Assembly: GCA_900541585.1 (NCBI GenBank)
Contig: UQKD01000023.1
Coordinates: forward strand, 1-50,358
Length of the DNA stretch: 50,358 nucleotides
Direction: 5' to 3'
From: an uncultured Alistipes sp.
Lineage (GTDB): Bacteria > Bacteroidota > Bacteroidia > Bacteroidales > Rikenellaceae
The notes under the pieces were generated by a model. It made no database searches. It saw only the letters and a list, made by a program, of their open reading frames with translations, and was not told the origin of the DNA. Position 1 is the first letter of the stretch. Every line of letters begins with the position of its first letter. Positions 1-8,118 of this stretch are shown one piece after another. The position numbers and the translations under genes were made by a program.

Positions 1-71
1 CCGCGAATAGGCGCCCGTTTCGAACGTTAGACGGGACGAAGCAGGCGAAGGCATCCGCCGGAGAGTTTTTG

Positions 72-95
72 GTACTTTTTGCGGCCAAAAAGTAC
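72..95. repeat. Short hairpin repeat, copy 1
   Basis: GTACTTTTTG and CAAAAAGTAC form a perfect 10-bp stem around a CGGC loop. The same design recurs at 2803-2826 with one compensated base pair, and a looser version lies at 175-196. It lies upstream of dnaK with no gene visible before it, so it could be the 3' end of a transcription unit outside the window or a dispersed repeat. Confidence 0.6.
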
Positions 96-174
96 ATAAT
101 CCTCTGCGGGCGAAGACCGCGGTTGACCGCCGACCAAAAAGCGGCAAAGAAAAGCTGTCACAGACTGCGTTTGT

Positions 175-196
175 TACCTTTTGCCACCAAAAGGTA
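175..196. repeat. Short hairpin repeat, related copy
   Basis: TACCTTTTG and CAAAAGGTA form a 9-bp perfect stem around a CCAC loop. Architecture (T-rich 5' arm, A-rich 3' arm, GC tetraloop) matches copies 72-95 and 2803-2826, while the stem sequence differs on both sides in a compensated way. The stretch from 1 to 240 holds only these elements and an AAAAAGCGGCAAAG segment; I see no gene in it. Confidence 0.45.
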
Positions 197-245
197 GCTA
201 TACCCCGCCGGCGGGTGACAAAAGGGCGTACAACAACCCGATGTC

Positions 246-309
246 TGGCATTCTTTCTGCCATCGGGCTGACAATTTGGCAGGGATTGCCGATCGGCACG
301 ACCTTTGTT
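246..309 (+). promoter_or_regulatory. Candidate dnaK promoter with TGNCA repeats
   Basis: CGGCACG followed by ACC and TTTGTT (294-309) resembles a sigma-54 -24/-12 element (TGGCACG-N4-TTGCA), with mismatches at the first T and at the -12 C. Upstream are CTGGCA (245-250), CTGCCA (257-262), CTGACA (268-273) and TGGCAG (277-282). Two of the half-sites form the palindrome CTGACAATTTGGCAG, and TGCCGATCGGCA (287-298) is a perfect palindrome. A sigma-A reading is also possible: TTTG at 275-278 and GACCTTTG at 300-307. No CIRCE element is visible. The leader to the dnaK ATG would be about 85 nt. Confidence 0.4.
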
Positions 310-402
310 CGATTCGAGGGCGTAACCGGCGGCCGGAGTCGGAAAAGGTCCGGACCGGCGGATACGAAACCGAAAAATAAACAATTAAAACATATTACTA
401 TT

Positions 403-2328
403 ATGGCAAAGATTATCGGTATTGATTTAGGAACCACGAACTCCTGCGTGGCAGTGATGGAGGGCAACGAGCCTGTTGTGATCCCCAACTCCGAAGGACA
501 CCGCACGACCCCTTCGGTCGTGGCATTCACGGCTGACGGCGAGCGTAAGGTCGGCGACCCCGCGAAGCGTCAGGCGATCACCAACCCCAAGCGCACGGTC
601 TTCTCGATCAAGCGTTTCATGGGCGAGACCTACGACAAGGTTTCGGCCGACATCGCACGCGCTCCCTATGCCATCGTCAAGGGCGACAACAACACTCCGC
701 GTGTGGACATCGACGGACGCCAGTACACCCCGCAGGAGATTTCGGCCATCATCCTGCAGAAGATGAAGAAGACGGCCGAGGATTACCTGGGCCAGGAGGT
801 CACGGAGGCCGTGATCACGGTTCCGGCCTACTTCTCCGACTCGCAGCGTCAGGCTACGAAGGAGGCGGGTGAGATCGCCGGTCTGAAGGTCCGCCGTATC
901 ATCAACGAGCCGACGGCCGCCGCATTGGCCTACGGTCTCGACAAGAAGTCCAGCGACCAGAAGATCGCCGTGTACGACCTCGGTGGCGGAACGTTCGATA
1001 TTTCGATCCTCGAACTGGGCGACGGCGTCTTCGAAGTGAAGTCTACGAACGGCGATACGCACCTGGGCGGCGATGACTTCGACCACGTGCTGATCGACTA
1101 CATGGCCGAGTCGTTCAAGGCCGAGCACCAGATCGACCTGCGTCAGGACCCGATGGCCCTGCAGCGTCTGAAGGAGGCCGCCGAGAAGGCGAAGATCGAA
1201 CTGTCGTCCTCGACCACCACGGAGATCAATCTGCCGTATATCATGCCCGTCAACGGCATTCCGCAGCACCTCGTGATGACGCTCACGCGCGCCAAGTTCG
1301 AGCAGCTGTGCGACCACCTGATCCGCAAGACCATCGAGCCTTGCAAGCTGGCGCTTCGTGACGCAGGTCTGGACGCCTCGCAGATCAACGAGGTGATTCT
1401 CGTGGGCGGTTCGACGCGTATTCCCGCGATCCAGAAGATCGTCGAGGAGTTCTTCGGCAAGACCCCGAACCGTTCGGTCAATCCCGACGAGGTCGTGGCC
1501 ATCGGCGCCGCCATTCAGGGCGGTGTGCTCACGGGCGAGGTGAAGGACGTGCTGCTGCTCGACGTTACGCCGCTGTCGCTGGGCATCGAGACCCTGGGCG
1601 GCGTGATGACGAAGCTCATCGACGCCAACACGACGATCCCGACGCGCAAGTCGGAGACCTTCTCGACGGCTGCCGACAACCAGCCTTCGGTGGAGATCAA
1701 CGTCTGCCAGGGCGAGCGTCCGCTGGCCCGCGACAACAAGTCGATCGGCCGCTTCCATCTCGACGGCATTCCCGCCGCACCGCGCGGCGTGCCGCAGATT
1801 GAGGTCACGTTCGACATCGACGCCAACGGCATCCTGAACGTCTCGGCCAAGGACAAGGGCACGGGCAAGGAGCAGAAGATCCGCATCGAGGCCTCCTCGG
1901 GTCTTACCGAGCAGGAGATCCAGCGCATGCGCGACGAGGCCAAGGCCAACGAAGAGAAGGATAAGGCCGAGAAGGAGCGCATCGACAAGATCAACGCCGC
2001 CGACTCGAACATCTTCACCACCGAGAAGCAGCTCAAGGAGTACGGCGAGAAACTTCCCGCCGACAAGAAGGCAGCCATCGAGGGCGCTCTCGGCAAGTTG
2101 AAGGAGGCGCACAAGAACGCCGACGTGGCCGCCATCGACACGGCGATGGCCGAACTTAACGCCGCATGGCAGGCCGCTTCGCAGGACATCTACGCGCAGC
2201 AACAGGCACAGCAGGGCGCACAGCCCGGGGCCGATACCGGCCAGCAGTCGCAGTCGAACGCCGGCGGCCAGCAGGGCGGCGGCAGCGACGGGCAGCCCGA
2301 GGACGTGGAGTTCGAAGAGGTGAAATAA
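403..2328 (+). CDS. dnaK: Molecular chaperone DnaK (Hsp70)
   Basis: 641-residue Hsp70 that folds client proteins in the cytoplasm through ATP-driven cycles with DnaJ and GrpE. The ATPase signatures are clear: [10 protein letters not shown] at residues 6-15, [14 protein letters not shown] in the middle of the nucleotide domain, and [12 protein letters not shown] before the substrate-binding domain. The C-terminal lid ends in a Gly/Gln-rich linker and EDVEFEEVK, the usual bacterial acidic tail. The frame is open back to 181, but ATG 403 is chosen because [14 protein letters not shown] is the canonical N-terminus and an A-rich leader precedes it. It stands alone, with a strong terminator at 2364-2401. 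dnaJ and grpE are not in the window. Confidence 0.98.
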   Translation: MAKIIGIDLGTTNSCVAVMEGNEPVVIPNSEGHRTTPSVVAFTADGERKVGDPAKRQAITNPKRTVFSIKRFMGETYDKVSADIARAPYAIVKGDNNTPRVDIDGRQYTPQEISAIILQKMKKTAEDYLGQEVTEAVITVPAYFSDSQRQATKEAGEIAGLKVRRIINEPTAAALAYGLDKKSSDQKIAVYDLGGGTFDISILELGDGVFEVKSTNGDTHLGGDDFDHVLIDYMAESFKAEHQIDLRQDPMALQRLKEAAEKAKIELSSSTTTEINLPYIMPVNGIPQHLVMTLTRAKFEQLCDHLIRKTIEPCKLALRDAGLDASQINEVILVGGSTRIPAIQKIVEEFFGKTPNRSVNPDEVVAIGAAIQGGVLTGEVKDVLLLDVTPLSLGIETLGGVMTKLIDANTTIPTRKSETFSTAADNQPSVEINVCQGERPLARDNKSIGRFHLDGIPAAPRGVPQIEVTFDIDANGILNVSAKDKGTGKEQKIRIEASSGLTEQEIQRMRDEAKANEEKDKAEKERIDKINAADSNIFTTEKQLKEYGEKLPADKKAAIEGALGKLKEAHKNADVAAIDTAMAELNAAWQAASQDIYAQQQAQQGAQPGADTGQQSQSNAGGQQGGGSDGQPEDVEFEEVK

Positions 2329-2363
2329 CACCTCCGGGGAGAACCCCCGCCGATCATAACGCG

Positions 2364-2401
2364 AAGAGCGCGGTTCCTTCGGGGACCGCGCTCTTTATTT
2401 T
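2364..2401 (+). terminator. Intrinsic terminator after dnaK
   Basis: A 14-bp stem (AAGAGCGCGGTTCC against the segment 2382-2395, one G-T pair) closes a TTCG tetraloop and is followed by TTTATTTT. The same T-rich tail supplies the -33 TTTG of the next promoter at 2399-2402. Confidence 0.9.
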
Positions 2402-2429
2402 GCCCGGAAGACAAATTTTGCTATCTTGC
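2399..2429 (+). promoter_or_regulatory. Promoter of the SMR exporter gene
   Basis: TTTG (2399-2402), 19 nt, then TATCTTGC (2422-2429), close to the Bacteroidetes TAnnTTTG box. The predicted start of transcription is about 13 nt before ATG 2448, so the leader is very short. Confidence 0.55.
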
Positions 2430-2447
2430 CGCCAAAATTCGATTCCG

Positions 2448-2768
2448 ATGGCTTGGTTGTATCTGATTCTGGCGGGTCTTTTCGAGATGGGGTGGCCGCT
2501 GGGCTTCAAACTGGCGGACCTTTACCCGCGTTACCACTTCCTTTTCCTGGTCCTTGCGGTCGTGTCGATGGGCGTGAGCGGCTGGCTGCTCTACGTGGCC
2601 CAGAAGACGATCCCGATGGGCACGGCCTACATGATCTGGACCGGCATCGGGGGCATGGGAACCGTGATCCTCGGCATCGCCTTCTTCCACGACGCCGTGA
2701 CCTTCTGGCGGATGTTTTTCCTGTCGCTGGTCTTCGTCGGCATCGTCGGTCTGAAGATGGCGCATTAA
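2448..2768 (+). CDS. SMR family exporter, Gdx/SugE-type
   Basis: 106-residue small multidrug resistance protein with four membrane helices, forming an antiparallel dimer in the inner membrane. The N-terminus MAWLYLILAGLFEMGW places the essential proton/substrate-coupling Glu at residue 13, and its sequence context resembles the SugE/Gdx branch (guanidinium exporters) more than EmrE; that substrate is inferred from family resemblance only. Length is normal for the family. ATG 2448 is preferred because upstream in-frame sequence is within the dnaK terminator. It is a single-gene unit ending near a hairpin repeat that separates it from the convergent DMT permease. No guanidine riboswitch was recognised in the short leader. 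Confidence 0.9.
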   Translation: MAWLYLILAGLFEMGWPLGFKLADLYPRYHFLFLVLAVVSMGVSGWLLYVAQKTIPMGTAYMIWTGIGGMGTVILGIAFFHDAVTFWRMFFLSLVFVGIVGLKMAH

Positions 2769-2802
2769 GCTCCGTGCTGCCGCGCCCGGGGGGGCTTTCT
2801 CT

Positions 2803-2826
2803 GTGCTTTTTGCGGCCAAAAAGCAC
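2803..2826. repeat. Short hairpin repeat, copy 2, between convergent genes
   Basis: GTGCTTTTTG and CAAAAAGCAC form a perfect 10-bp stem around CGGC. Compared with 72-95, one A-T pair is replaced by G-C on both arms. It sits between the stop codons of the SMR gene and the DMT permease and may act as their shared terminator, with T-rich sequence on the plus side at 2830-2834. Confidence 0.65.
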
Positions 2827-2834
2827 GGCCTTTT

Positions 2835-3713
2835 TCAACCCTTTTCCGCCCGCCACATACCGTAGAGGATCAGCGCCGCCCCGGCCAGCGCCGCGAGGGT
2901 GATCCGTTCGCCGATGCAGAGCGCCGCCGCGACGATCGTCACCAGCGGGTTGAAATAGATGTAGTTGGTCGTCCTGACGGCTCCCAGGCGGTGCATCGCG
3001 GCGTTCCAGAGCACGTAGCAGAGCATCGAGGCCACGACGCCCAGAAAGAGCAGGTTGCCCCATACGACGGGCCGCGACAGCACCTCCCAGCTCACGTCGA
3101 AGGGCCGGAACGCAAAGACCGGGAGGATCGTCACGAGTCCGTAGAAAAAGACTTTCCGGGTGATGAAGATGGCGGGGTAACGGCCTCCGATGCGTTTGAT
3201 CGCCAGCGAGTAAACCATCCATAGCAGCGCCGCCGAGAGCGCCAGCAGGTCGCCCCGCGGCGAGAGACGGAGCACGAAGTGCCCGTTCAGCACCACGAGC
3301 ACCATGCCTGCGAATGCCAGCGCCGAGCCTGCGATCTGCCGCCGCGACATCCGCTCGCTGCCATACAGCAGGCTCAGCAGCACGGCGGTCCATACGGGCG
3401 CCGTGCAGACGATCAGCGAAACGTTCGAGGCCGGGGCGTACTCCAGGGCCACGTTCTCGGTGAGGAAATAGAGCGATCCTCCGCTCAGCCCCGCGGCCGC
3501 CAGCAGCAGTTCGTCGCGTAGCCCCGCGGCCCACATGCGCCCGCGTGCGAAGGGCAGGATGCAGACGTATGCCATTGCGAACCGGAGCAGGAAAATTTCC
3601 GCCGGAGTCAGCGAGTTGGCGATCAGGACCTTCGTCGAAACGAACGTCGCACCCCATACGGTCACCGTGAACAGCGCCGCGAGGTGGTATTTGTATTCCG
3701 TGTATTTCAGCAT
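2835..3713 (-). CDS. EamA/DMT family permease
   Basis: 292-residue integral membrane protein with the two-EamA-repeat layout of drug/metabolite transporters (ten predicted helices). The N-terminal repeat begins LAALFTVTVWGATFVSTK and the second repeat ends in a conserved-style GERITLAALAGAALILYG segment. The substrate cannot be told from sequence. ATG at 3713 is chosen because MLKYTEYKYHLAALF starts directly before the first helix; the frame is open to 3893, but the extra residues are Arg/Pro-rich. A perfect -7 box lies just before the ATG. It is a single gene, convergent with the SMR exporter. Confidence 0.88.
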   Translation of the reverse strand: MLKYTEYKYHLAALFTVTVWGATFVSTKVLIANSLTPAEIFLLRFAMAYVCILPFARGRMWAAGLRDELLLAAAGLSGGSLYFLTENVALEYAPASNVSLIVCTAPVWTAVLLSLLYGSERMSRRQIAGSALAFAGMVLVVLNGHFVLRLSPRGDLLALSAALLWMVYSLAIKRIGGRYPAIFITRKVFFYGLVTILPVFAFRPFDVSWEVLSRPVVWGNLLFLGVVASMLCYVLWNAAMHRLGAVRTTNYIYFNPLVTIVAAALCIGERITLAALAGAALILYGMWRAEKG

Positions 3714-3720
3714 GCGGTTC

Positions 3721-3728
3721 CAAAAATA
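3721..3728 (-). promoter_or_regulatory. -7 box of the DMT permease gene
   Basis: On the minus strand this reads TATTTTTG, a perfect TAnnTTTG, but no TTTG is found 19-21 nt upstream. It ends only 7 nt before the ATG, so transcripts from it would be nearly leaderless. Confidence 0.4.
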
Positions 3729-3911
3729 CGGATTTTTTACCGTTCGGTGCTGTTTTTTCTTTTGTCCGGGCCGAAAAAAGGGGGATTGCCTGTGTGGCCG
3801 GGGCCTCTTCCGGACGCCCCGATGCGGCGCGGAAGGGAGCCGTATGGCGTGAATTGACAGATAAATGGCATTTTCCTCCCTTCCGGGCCGCATTATTTAA
3901 TTCTTTTTTTC

Positions 3912-3919
3912 TATCTTTG
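3912..3919 (+). promoter_or_regulatory. -7 box of secDF
   Basis: TATCTTTG matches TAnnTTTG perfectly and lies 60 nt before ATG 3980. The -33 region has only TA-rich sequence. The leader is AT-rich (AATAATTACAACAAATAATA region), unlike the surrounding GC-rich DNA. Confidence 0.65.
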
Positions 3920-3979
3920 CGTGCTATTGTGCGTAATGACAATAATTACAACAAATAATAACAACTATTTTTCACTCAA

Positions 3980-6900
3980 ATGCAAAGTAAAGGTTTTATT
4001 AAACTCATTGCGGTCCTGCTGGCTCTCGCGTGTGTTTATCAGCTCTCGTTTACGTTCAAGACGCGAGGCGTAGAGAAGAAGGCGGCCGCGTACGCCGCGC
4101 AGTTCCCCCTCGACCAGCAGGGCGAGGCCGAACAGCATTACCTCGATTCGGTGCAGAACCTGCCGGTTTACAACCTGGGCTTCCGCAAGTTCACCTACAA
4201 GGAGTGCAAGGAGAAGGAGCTGAACCTGGGTCTGGACCTCAAGGGCGGTATGAACGTCATGCTGGAGGTGCAGGTCGAAGATGTCGTGAAGGCTTTGGCC
4301 GGCGACAGCCAGAACGACCCGGCCTTCATCGAGGCGATCGGCGTGGCCAACGAGGCGATGAAGCAAGGCTCTTCGACCGACTATATTTCCGACTTCGTGA
4401 AGGCTTATTCGCGTCTTTCGAACGGCCGCCCCATCGCCGAGATTTTCGTAAGCCCCGACCGCAAGGACATCACGCTCGAAAGTTCGGACGCCGACGTGGA
4501 GAAGATCCTCAAGAAGGAGACCGAGGCAGCCATCGGCGCGTCGTTCAACGTACTGCGCAGCCGTATCGACCACTTCGGCGTTACGCAGCCCAACATCCTG
4601 CGCCTCCCGAACTCGCACCGCATTCTGGTCGAGCTTCCAGGCGTGAAGGAGCCGCAGCGCGTCCGCGACCTGCTGCAGGGAACCGCTTCGCTGGAGTTCT
4701 GGACCACCTACGACGCCAATGAGGTTTTCCCCGCGCTTTCCGCCGCCGATAAGCTCATCAAGGCCGAACTGGCGCAGGCTCCTGCCGCCGGGGCGCCCGA
4801 GACCGCAGCCGCCGAGGCTGCCGTTGCCGCCGGGACTCCTGCCGGCGAGGCCGAGGGCCTGATCGCCGAAGTCGGTGCCGCCGATTCGACCGCCAAGGCC
4901 GAGACCGCCGTTCAGGAAGGTAACTTCGACCACTCGCAGAACCCGCTCTTTGCAGTTCTCAATCCCCGCTTCGCAGGCGGCGCCGCCATCGGAGCCGCTT
5001 ATAAGGCCGACATGGCCGCCGTCAACGAGTACCTCGCCCAGCCGGCCGTCCGCGAGCTGTTCCCCGCCGACATCCTGTTCAAGTGGGGCGTCAAGGGCGA
5101 CGACAAGATCGACGGTCGTTTCTACCTCTACGCCATCAAGGTCTCGACGCCCGACGGCAAGGCCCCGCTCGACGGTTCGGTCGTTACGGAAGCCACCGAG
5201 CAGTACGCCCAGCGCGGCGCTACGGCCGAGGTCTCGATGACCATGAACGCCGAAGGTACGCAGGAGTGGTCGCGTATGACGGGCGAGAACATCGGCAAGT
5301 GCATCGCCATCGTTCTCGACGGCTATGTCTATTCGGCTCCCCGCGTCAATTCGAAGATCGACAAGGGTCAGTCGCAGATCACCGGCGACTTCACCATCCA
5401 GGAGGCCAAGGACCTGGCCAACGTGCTCAACTCGGGTAAGGTTCCCGCGCCCGCCAAGATCATCCAGGATACGGTCGTAGGTCCTTCGCTGGGCCAGGAG
5501 TCGATCAACGCCGGTATGATCTCGTTCGTGATCGCCTTCATCCTCGTGCTGCTCTACATGGGCCTGTTCTATAAGACGGCGGGCTGGATGTCCGACGTCG
5601 CGCTGCTCACGAACGTCTTCCTGCTGATGGGCGTTCTGGTGTCGTTCGGCGCCGTGCTGACCCTTCCGGGTATCGCGGGTATCGTGCTGACGATGGGTAT
5701 GGCCGTCGATGCGAACGTGATCATCTACGAACGTATCAAGGAGGAGCTTCGCGGCGGCAAGGGACTTTCGCTGGCCATCAAGGACGGTTTCTCGAAGGCC
5801 TACTCGGCCATCATCGACGGTAACCTGACGACCATCATCACGGGTATCGTGCTCTTCATTTTCGGTAACGGTCCGGTTCAGGGCTTCGCCACGACGCTGA
5901 TCATCGGTATCATCACCTCGTTCTTCTGCGCCATCTTCATCACGCGCCTCTTGATCGAGTGGATCGTCGGCAAATGGGGCAACATCTCCTTCTCGCGCCG
6001 CTGGTCGGAGAATTTCCTCAATAACACGCGCGTCGACTTCATCGCCAAGCGCAAACTGGCTTACGGCATCGCCGTTTCGCTGATGGTTCTGTCGTGCGTT
6101 TCGTTCTTCGCCCGCGGTCTGAACCTCGGCGCCGAGTTCACCGGCGGCCGTGCCTATGTGATCCGCTTCGACAAGGCCGTTTCGGCCGAAGAGGTTCGTC
6201 AGAATGTGGAGAAGGCTTTCTCTCAGTTCGCCGATGCCGACGCTTCGTCGATCAGTTCCGAGGTGAAGCAGTACGGCAAGGAGAACCAGATGCGCATCGT
6301 GACGCAGTATCGTTACGACGATACGTCGGACGAGGCTACCTCGGAGGTCGAGCAGATCATCTACGACGCTCTGAAACCGCTCTATTCGTATGACATCACC
6401 TTCGAGCAGTTCCGCAATACGCAGACCGACGCCAACGGTATCCTGACGGCCGACAAGATCGGTCCCTCGATCGCCAAGGACATGACGTGGAACGCCATCT
6501 ATTCGGTGCTCTTCTCGCTCATCGCCATCGGTCTCTACATTACGTTCCGCTTCAAGCGCTGGCAGTGGGCTACGGGTGCCACGGCGGCCCTGGCCTTCAA
6601 CGCCCTGCTGATCATCGGTATCTTCTCGATGTTCTACGGGCTGCTGCCCTTCAACCTCGAGGTCAACCAGGCGTTCATCGCCGCGATCCTGACGATCATC
6701 GGCTACGCCATCAACGACACGGTGGTCGTCTTCGACCGAATCCGCGAGTACCTGGGTCTCTACCCGAAGCGCAACCTGAAGGAGAACGTGAATAACGCCA
6801 TCAACTCGACGCTGTCGCGTACGATCAACACCTCGGGTACGACGCTCGTGACGCTGCTGGCCATCTTCTTCTTCGGCGGCGAGACGATCCGCGGCTTCAT

Positions 6901-7012
6901 CTTCGCGCTGATCATCGGTGTGGTCGTAGGCACGGCCGCCACGATCTTCCTCGCGACGCCGATCGCTTACGACCTGATGGCGAAGCGTGCCAAGATCGAC
7001 GGGGAGAAGTAG
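3980..7012 (+). CDS. secDF: Protein translocase subunit SecDF (fused)
   Basis: 1010-residue fusion of SecD and SecF, the proton-driven accessory subunits that pull preproteins out of SecYEG. The first helix is at residues 5-23, followed by a large periplasmic region containing an Ala/Glu-rich insertion (about 260-315). The SecD membrane cluster starts near 509 and carries the signature MGMAVDANVIIYERIKEE. The SecF half has GAEFTGG and the signature GYAINDTVVVFDRIRE near 907-922. Single-chain SecDF of about 1000 residues is normal in Bacteroidetes. It is a monocistronic unit with its own -7 box and a strong terminator at 7034-7070. Confidence 0.97.
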   Translation: MQSKGFIKLIAVLLALACVYQLSFTFKTRGVEKKAAAYAAQFPLDQQGEAEQHYLDSVQNLPVYNLGFRKFTYKECKEKELNLGLDLKGGMNVMLEVQVEDVVKALAGDSQNDPAFIEAIGVANEAMKQGSSTDYISDFVKAYSRLSNGRPIAEIFVSPDRKDITLESSDADVEKILKKETEAAIGASFNVLRSRIDHFGVTQPNILRLPNSHRILVELPGVKEPQRVRDLLQGTASLEFWTTYDANEVFPALSAADKLIKAELAQAPAAGAPETAAAEAAVAAGTPAGEAEGLIAEVGAADSTAKAETAVQEGNFDHSQNPLFAVLNPRFAGGAAIGAAYKADMAAVNEYLAQPAVRELFPADILFKWGVKGDDKIDGRFYLYAIKVSTPDGKAPLDGSVVTEATEQYAQRGATAEVSMTMNAEGTQEWSRMTGENIGKCIAIVLDGYVYSAPRVNSKIDKGQSQITGDFTIQEAKDLANVLNSGKVPAPAKIIQDTVVGPSLGQESINAGMISFVIAFILVLLYMGLFYKTAGWMSDVALLTNVFLLMGVLVSFGAVLTLPGIAGIVLTMGMAVDANVIIYERIKEELRGGKGLSLAIKDGFSKAYSAIIDGNLTTIITGIVLFIFGNGPVQGFATTLIIGIITSFFCAIFITRLLIEWIVGKWGNISFSRRWSENFLNNTRVDFIAKRKLAYGIAVSLMVLSCVSFFARGLNLGAEFTGGRAYVIRFDKAVSAEEVRQNVEKAFSQFADADASSISSEVKQYGKENQMRIVTQYRYDDTSDEATSEVEQIIYDALKPLYSYDITFEQFRNTQTDANGILTADKIGPSIAKDMTWNAIYSVLFSLIAIGLYITFRFKRWQWATGATAALAFNALLIIGIFSMFYGLLPFNLEVNQAFIAAILTIIGYAINDTVVVFDRIREYLGLYPKRNLKENVNNAINSTLSRTINTSGTTLVTLLAIFFFGGETIRGFIFALIIGVVVGTAATIFLATPIAYDLMAKRAKIDGEK

Positions 7013-7033
7013 TGGATACGCTCCCGATCCGAC

Positions 7034-7070
7034 AAAAACGGACCGCACCGGAAGGCGCGGTCCGTTTTTT
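7034..7070 (+). terminator. Intrinsic terminator after secDF
   Basis: ACGGACCGC and GCGGTCCGT pair, extended by a few inner pairs around GGAA, and are followed by a run of T. It separates secDF from the operon that starts at 7130. Confidence 0.9.
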
Positions 7071-7078
7071 CAAATAAA

Positions 7079-7110
7079 TTTGGCATTGCGCCCGGCTTGC
7101 ACTATCTTTG
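7079..7110 (+). promoter_or_regulatory. Promoter of the coaE-folP-lolD operon
   Basis: TTTG (7079-7082), 20 nt, then TATCTTTG (7103-7110), a perfect -7 box. ATG 7130 follows 19 nt later. The next good promoter on this strand is at 11869, so this one probably serves seven genes. Confidence 0.75.
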
Positions 7111-7129
7111 TCATATATTATAGGTTCCC

Positions 7130-7528
7130 ATGATGGAAAATTGGTTGAAATGGATGCACCGCTACGTGTCGCCGGTCTTTCTGGCGCTGCTCGTCGCGTC
7201 GTTCATCCTCTGGTATATCGCGAAATTGAGCTATACGTACACCACCGAGCAGACCGTGAAGGTGAGTGTCGACGGACAGCCTTTCGAGGTCACCTGCGTG
7301 GTCGAGGGTGTCGGTACGAACCTTTTCGGCTACCGGGTCTACATGAACAAGACGCTGCGCATTCCGCTCGCGGAGCTCAAGACGAAGCGTTCGCACGAGG
7401 AGGGGCACGAGGGTAAACTCGTCATCGACCCCCAGTCGCTGCAAAACGCCCTCGCGCCGCGGTTCAGCGACATCAAGATCATTTCTGTCGGGGACATCCC
7501 GGAAATCGACGTCCCCCGTAACCCATGA
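7130..7528 (+). CDS. YbbR-like membrane-anchored protein
   Basis: 132-residue protein with one N-terminal helix (about residues 13-31) and a beta-rich extracytoplasmic part. No catalytic motif is visible. Placement directly before coaE matches the YbbR-like/CdaR-type gene often found there in Bacteroidales, but this protein is short, with room for a single domain, so the assignment rests mainly on context. The tandem ATGATG leaves two possible starts. The stop overlaps the coaE start by 4 nt (ATGA), which indicates translational coupling. Confidence 0.6.
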   Translation: MMENWLKWMHRYVSPVFLALLVASFILWYIAKLSYTYTTEQTVKVSVDGQPFEVTCVVEGVGTNLFGYRVYMNKTLRIPLAELKTKRSHEEGHEGKLVIDPQSLQNALAPRFSDIKIISVGDIPEIDVPRNP

Positions 7529-8118
7529 TGAAGGTCGGAATCACAGGCGGTATCGGCAGCGGCAAAAGCACTGTTTGCCGTCTTTTCGCCCGTTTGGGTG
7601 TCGCGGTCTACGACTCCGACGCCGGGGCCAAACGGCTGATGACGGAGGATGCGGAGCTGCGCAGGCGCATCACGGACCGTTTCGGGGCCGACGCCTATGC
7701 GGACGGGACCTTGAACCGTGCCTATCTTGCCGGGCGGGTCTTCTCCGAGGCGCAGGCCCTCGCCGACCTGAACGCCATCGTCCATCCGGCCGTCCGGGCC
7801 GATTTCGCGGCTTGGGCCCGGCGGCAGGAGGGCGGCTATGTGATTCTCGAAAGCGCCCTTCTTTTTGATGCGGGGTTCGACGCCTGCGTCGACCGCACGG
7901 TTGCCGTCCTCGCCCCCGAGGAGCTGCGCGTCGAACGCACCTGCCGCCGCGACGGGCGCACGCCCGGGGAGGTCCGCCTCCGCATCGCCGCCCAGACGGA
8001 CGACGATACGTTGAGCGCGAAGGCCGACTATACCCTTGTCAACATCCTCGAATCCGACCTCGAACCCGCCGTTGCGGAGTTGCACCGAATTTTCAGCCAT
8101 GAAGCCCATGACCGTTGA
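7525..8118 (+). CDS. coaE: Dephospho-CoA kinase
   Basis: 197-residue P-loop kinase that performs the last step of coenzyme A synthesis, phosphorylating the ribose 3'-OH of dephospho-CoA in the cytoplasm. Walker A GITGGIGSGKST is at the N-terminus, followed by VAVYDSDAGAKRL, the substrate-contacting Asp region of CoaE. Length is typical. Start 7525 and the alternative ATG 7528 are both possible. It overlaps its upstream neighbour by 4 nt and folP by 20 nt. Confidence 0.95.
   Translation: MMKVGITGGIGSGKSTVCRLFARLGVAVYDSDAGAKRLMTEDAELRRRITDRFGADAYADGTLNRAYLAGRVFSEAQALADLNAIVHPAVRADFAAWARRQEGGYVILESALLFDAGFDACVDRTVAVLAPEELRVERTCRRDGRTPGEVRLRIAAQTDDDTLSAKADYTLVNILESDLEPAVAELHRIFSHEAHDR

Noticed and set aside
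300..320. tRNA T-loop-like GTTCGATTC
   Set aside because: A weak T-arm can be drawn, but there is no anticodon arm, acceptor stem or CCA partner around it.
181..402. N-terminal extension of dnaK by 74 codons
   Set aside because: The extra sequence includes the hairpin repeat and the putative promoter; DnaK proteins begin at [12 protein letters not shown].
403..2328. CIRCE/HrcA-type control of dnaK
   Set aside because: No TTAGCACTC-N9-GAGTGCTAA-like sequence in the 400 bases upstream.
427..2331. 634-codon open frame on the minus strand across dnaK
   Set aside because: Antisense shadow of a conserved GC-rich gene; the translation is low-complexity Leu/Arg/Val/Gly with no family features.
3965..7048. 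1027-codon open frame on the minus strand across secDF
   Set aside because: Complement of SecDF codons; Asp/Arg/Glu/His-rich composition and no domain, while the plus strand has clear SecD and SecF signatures.
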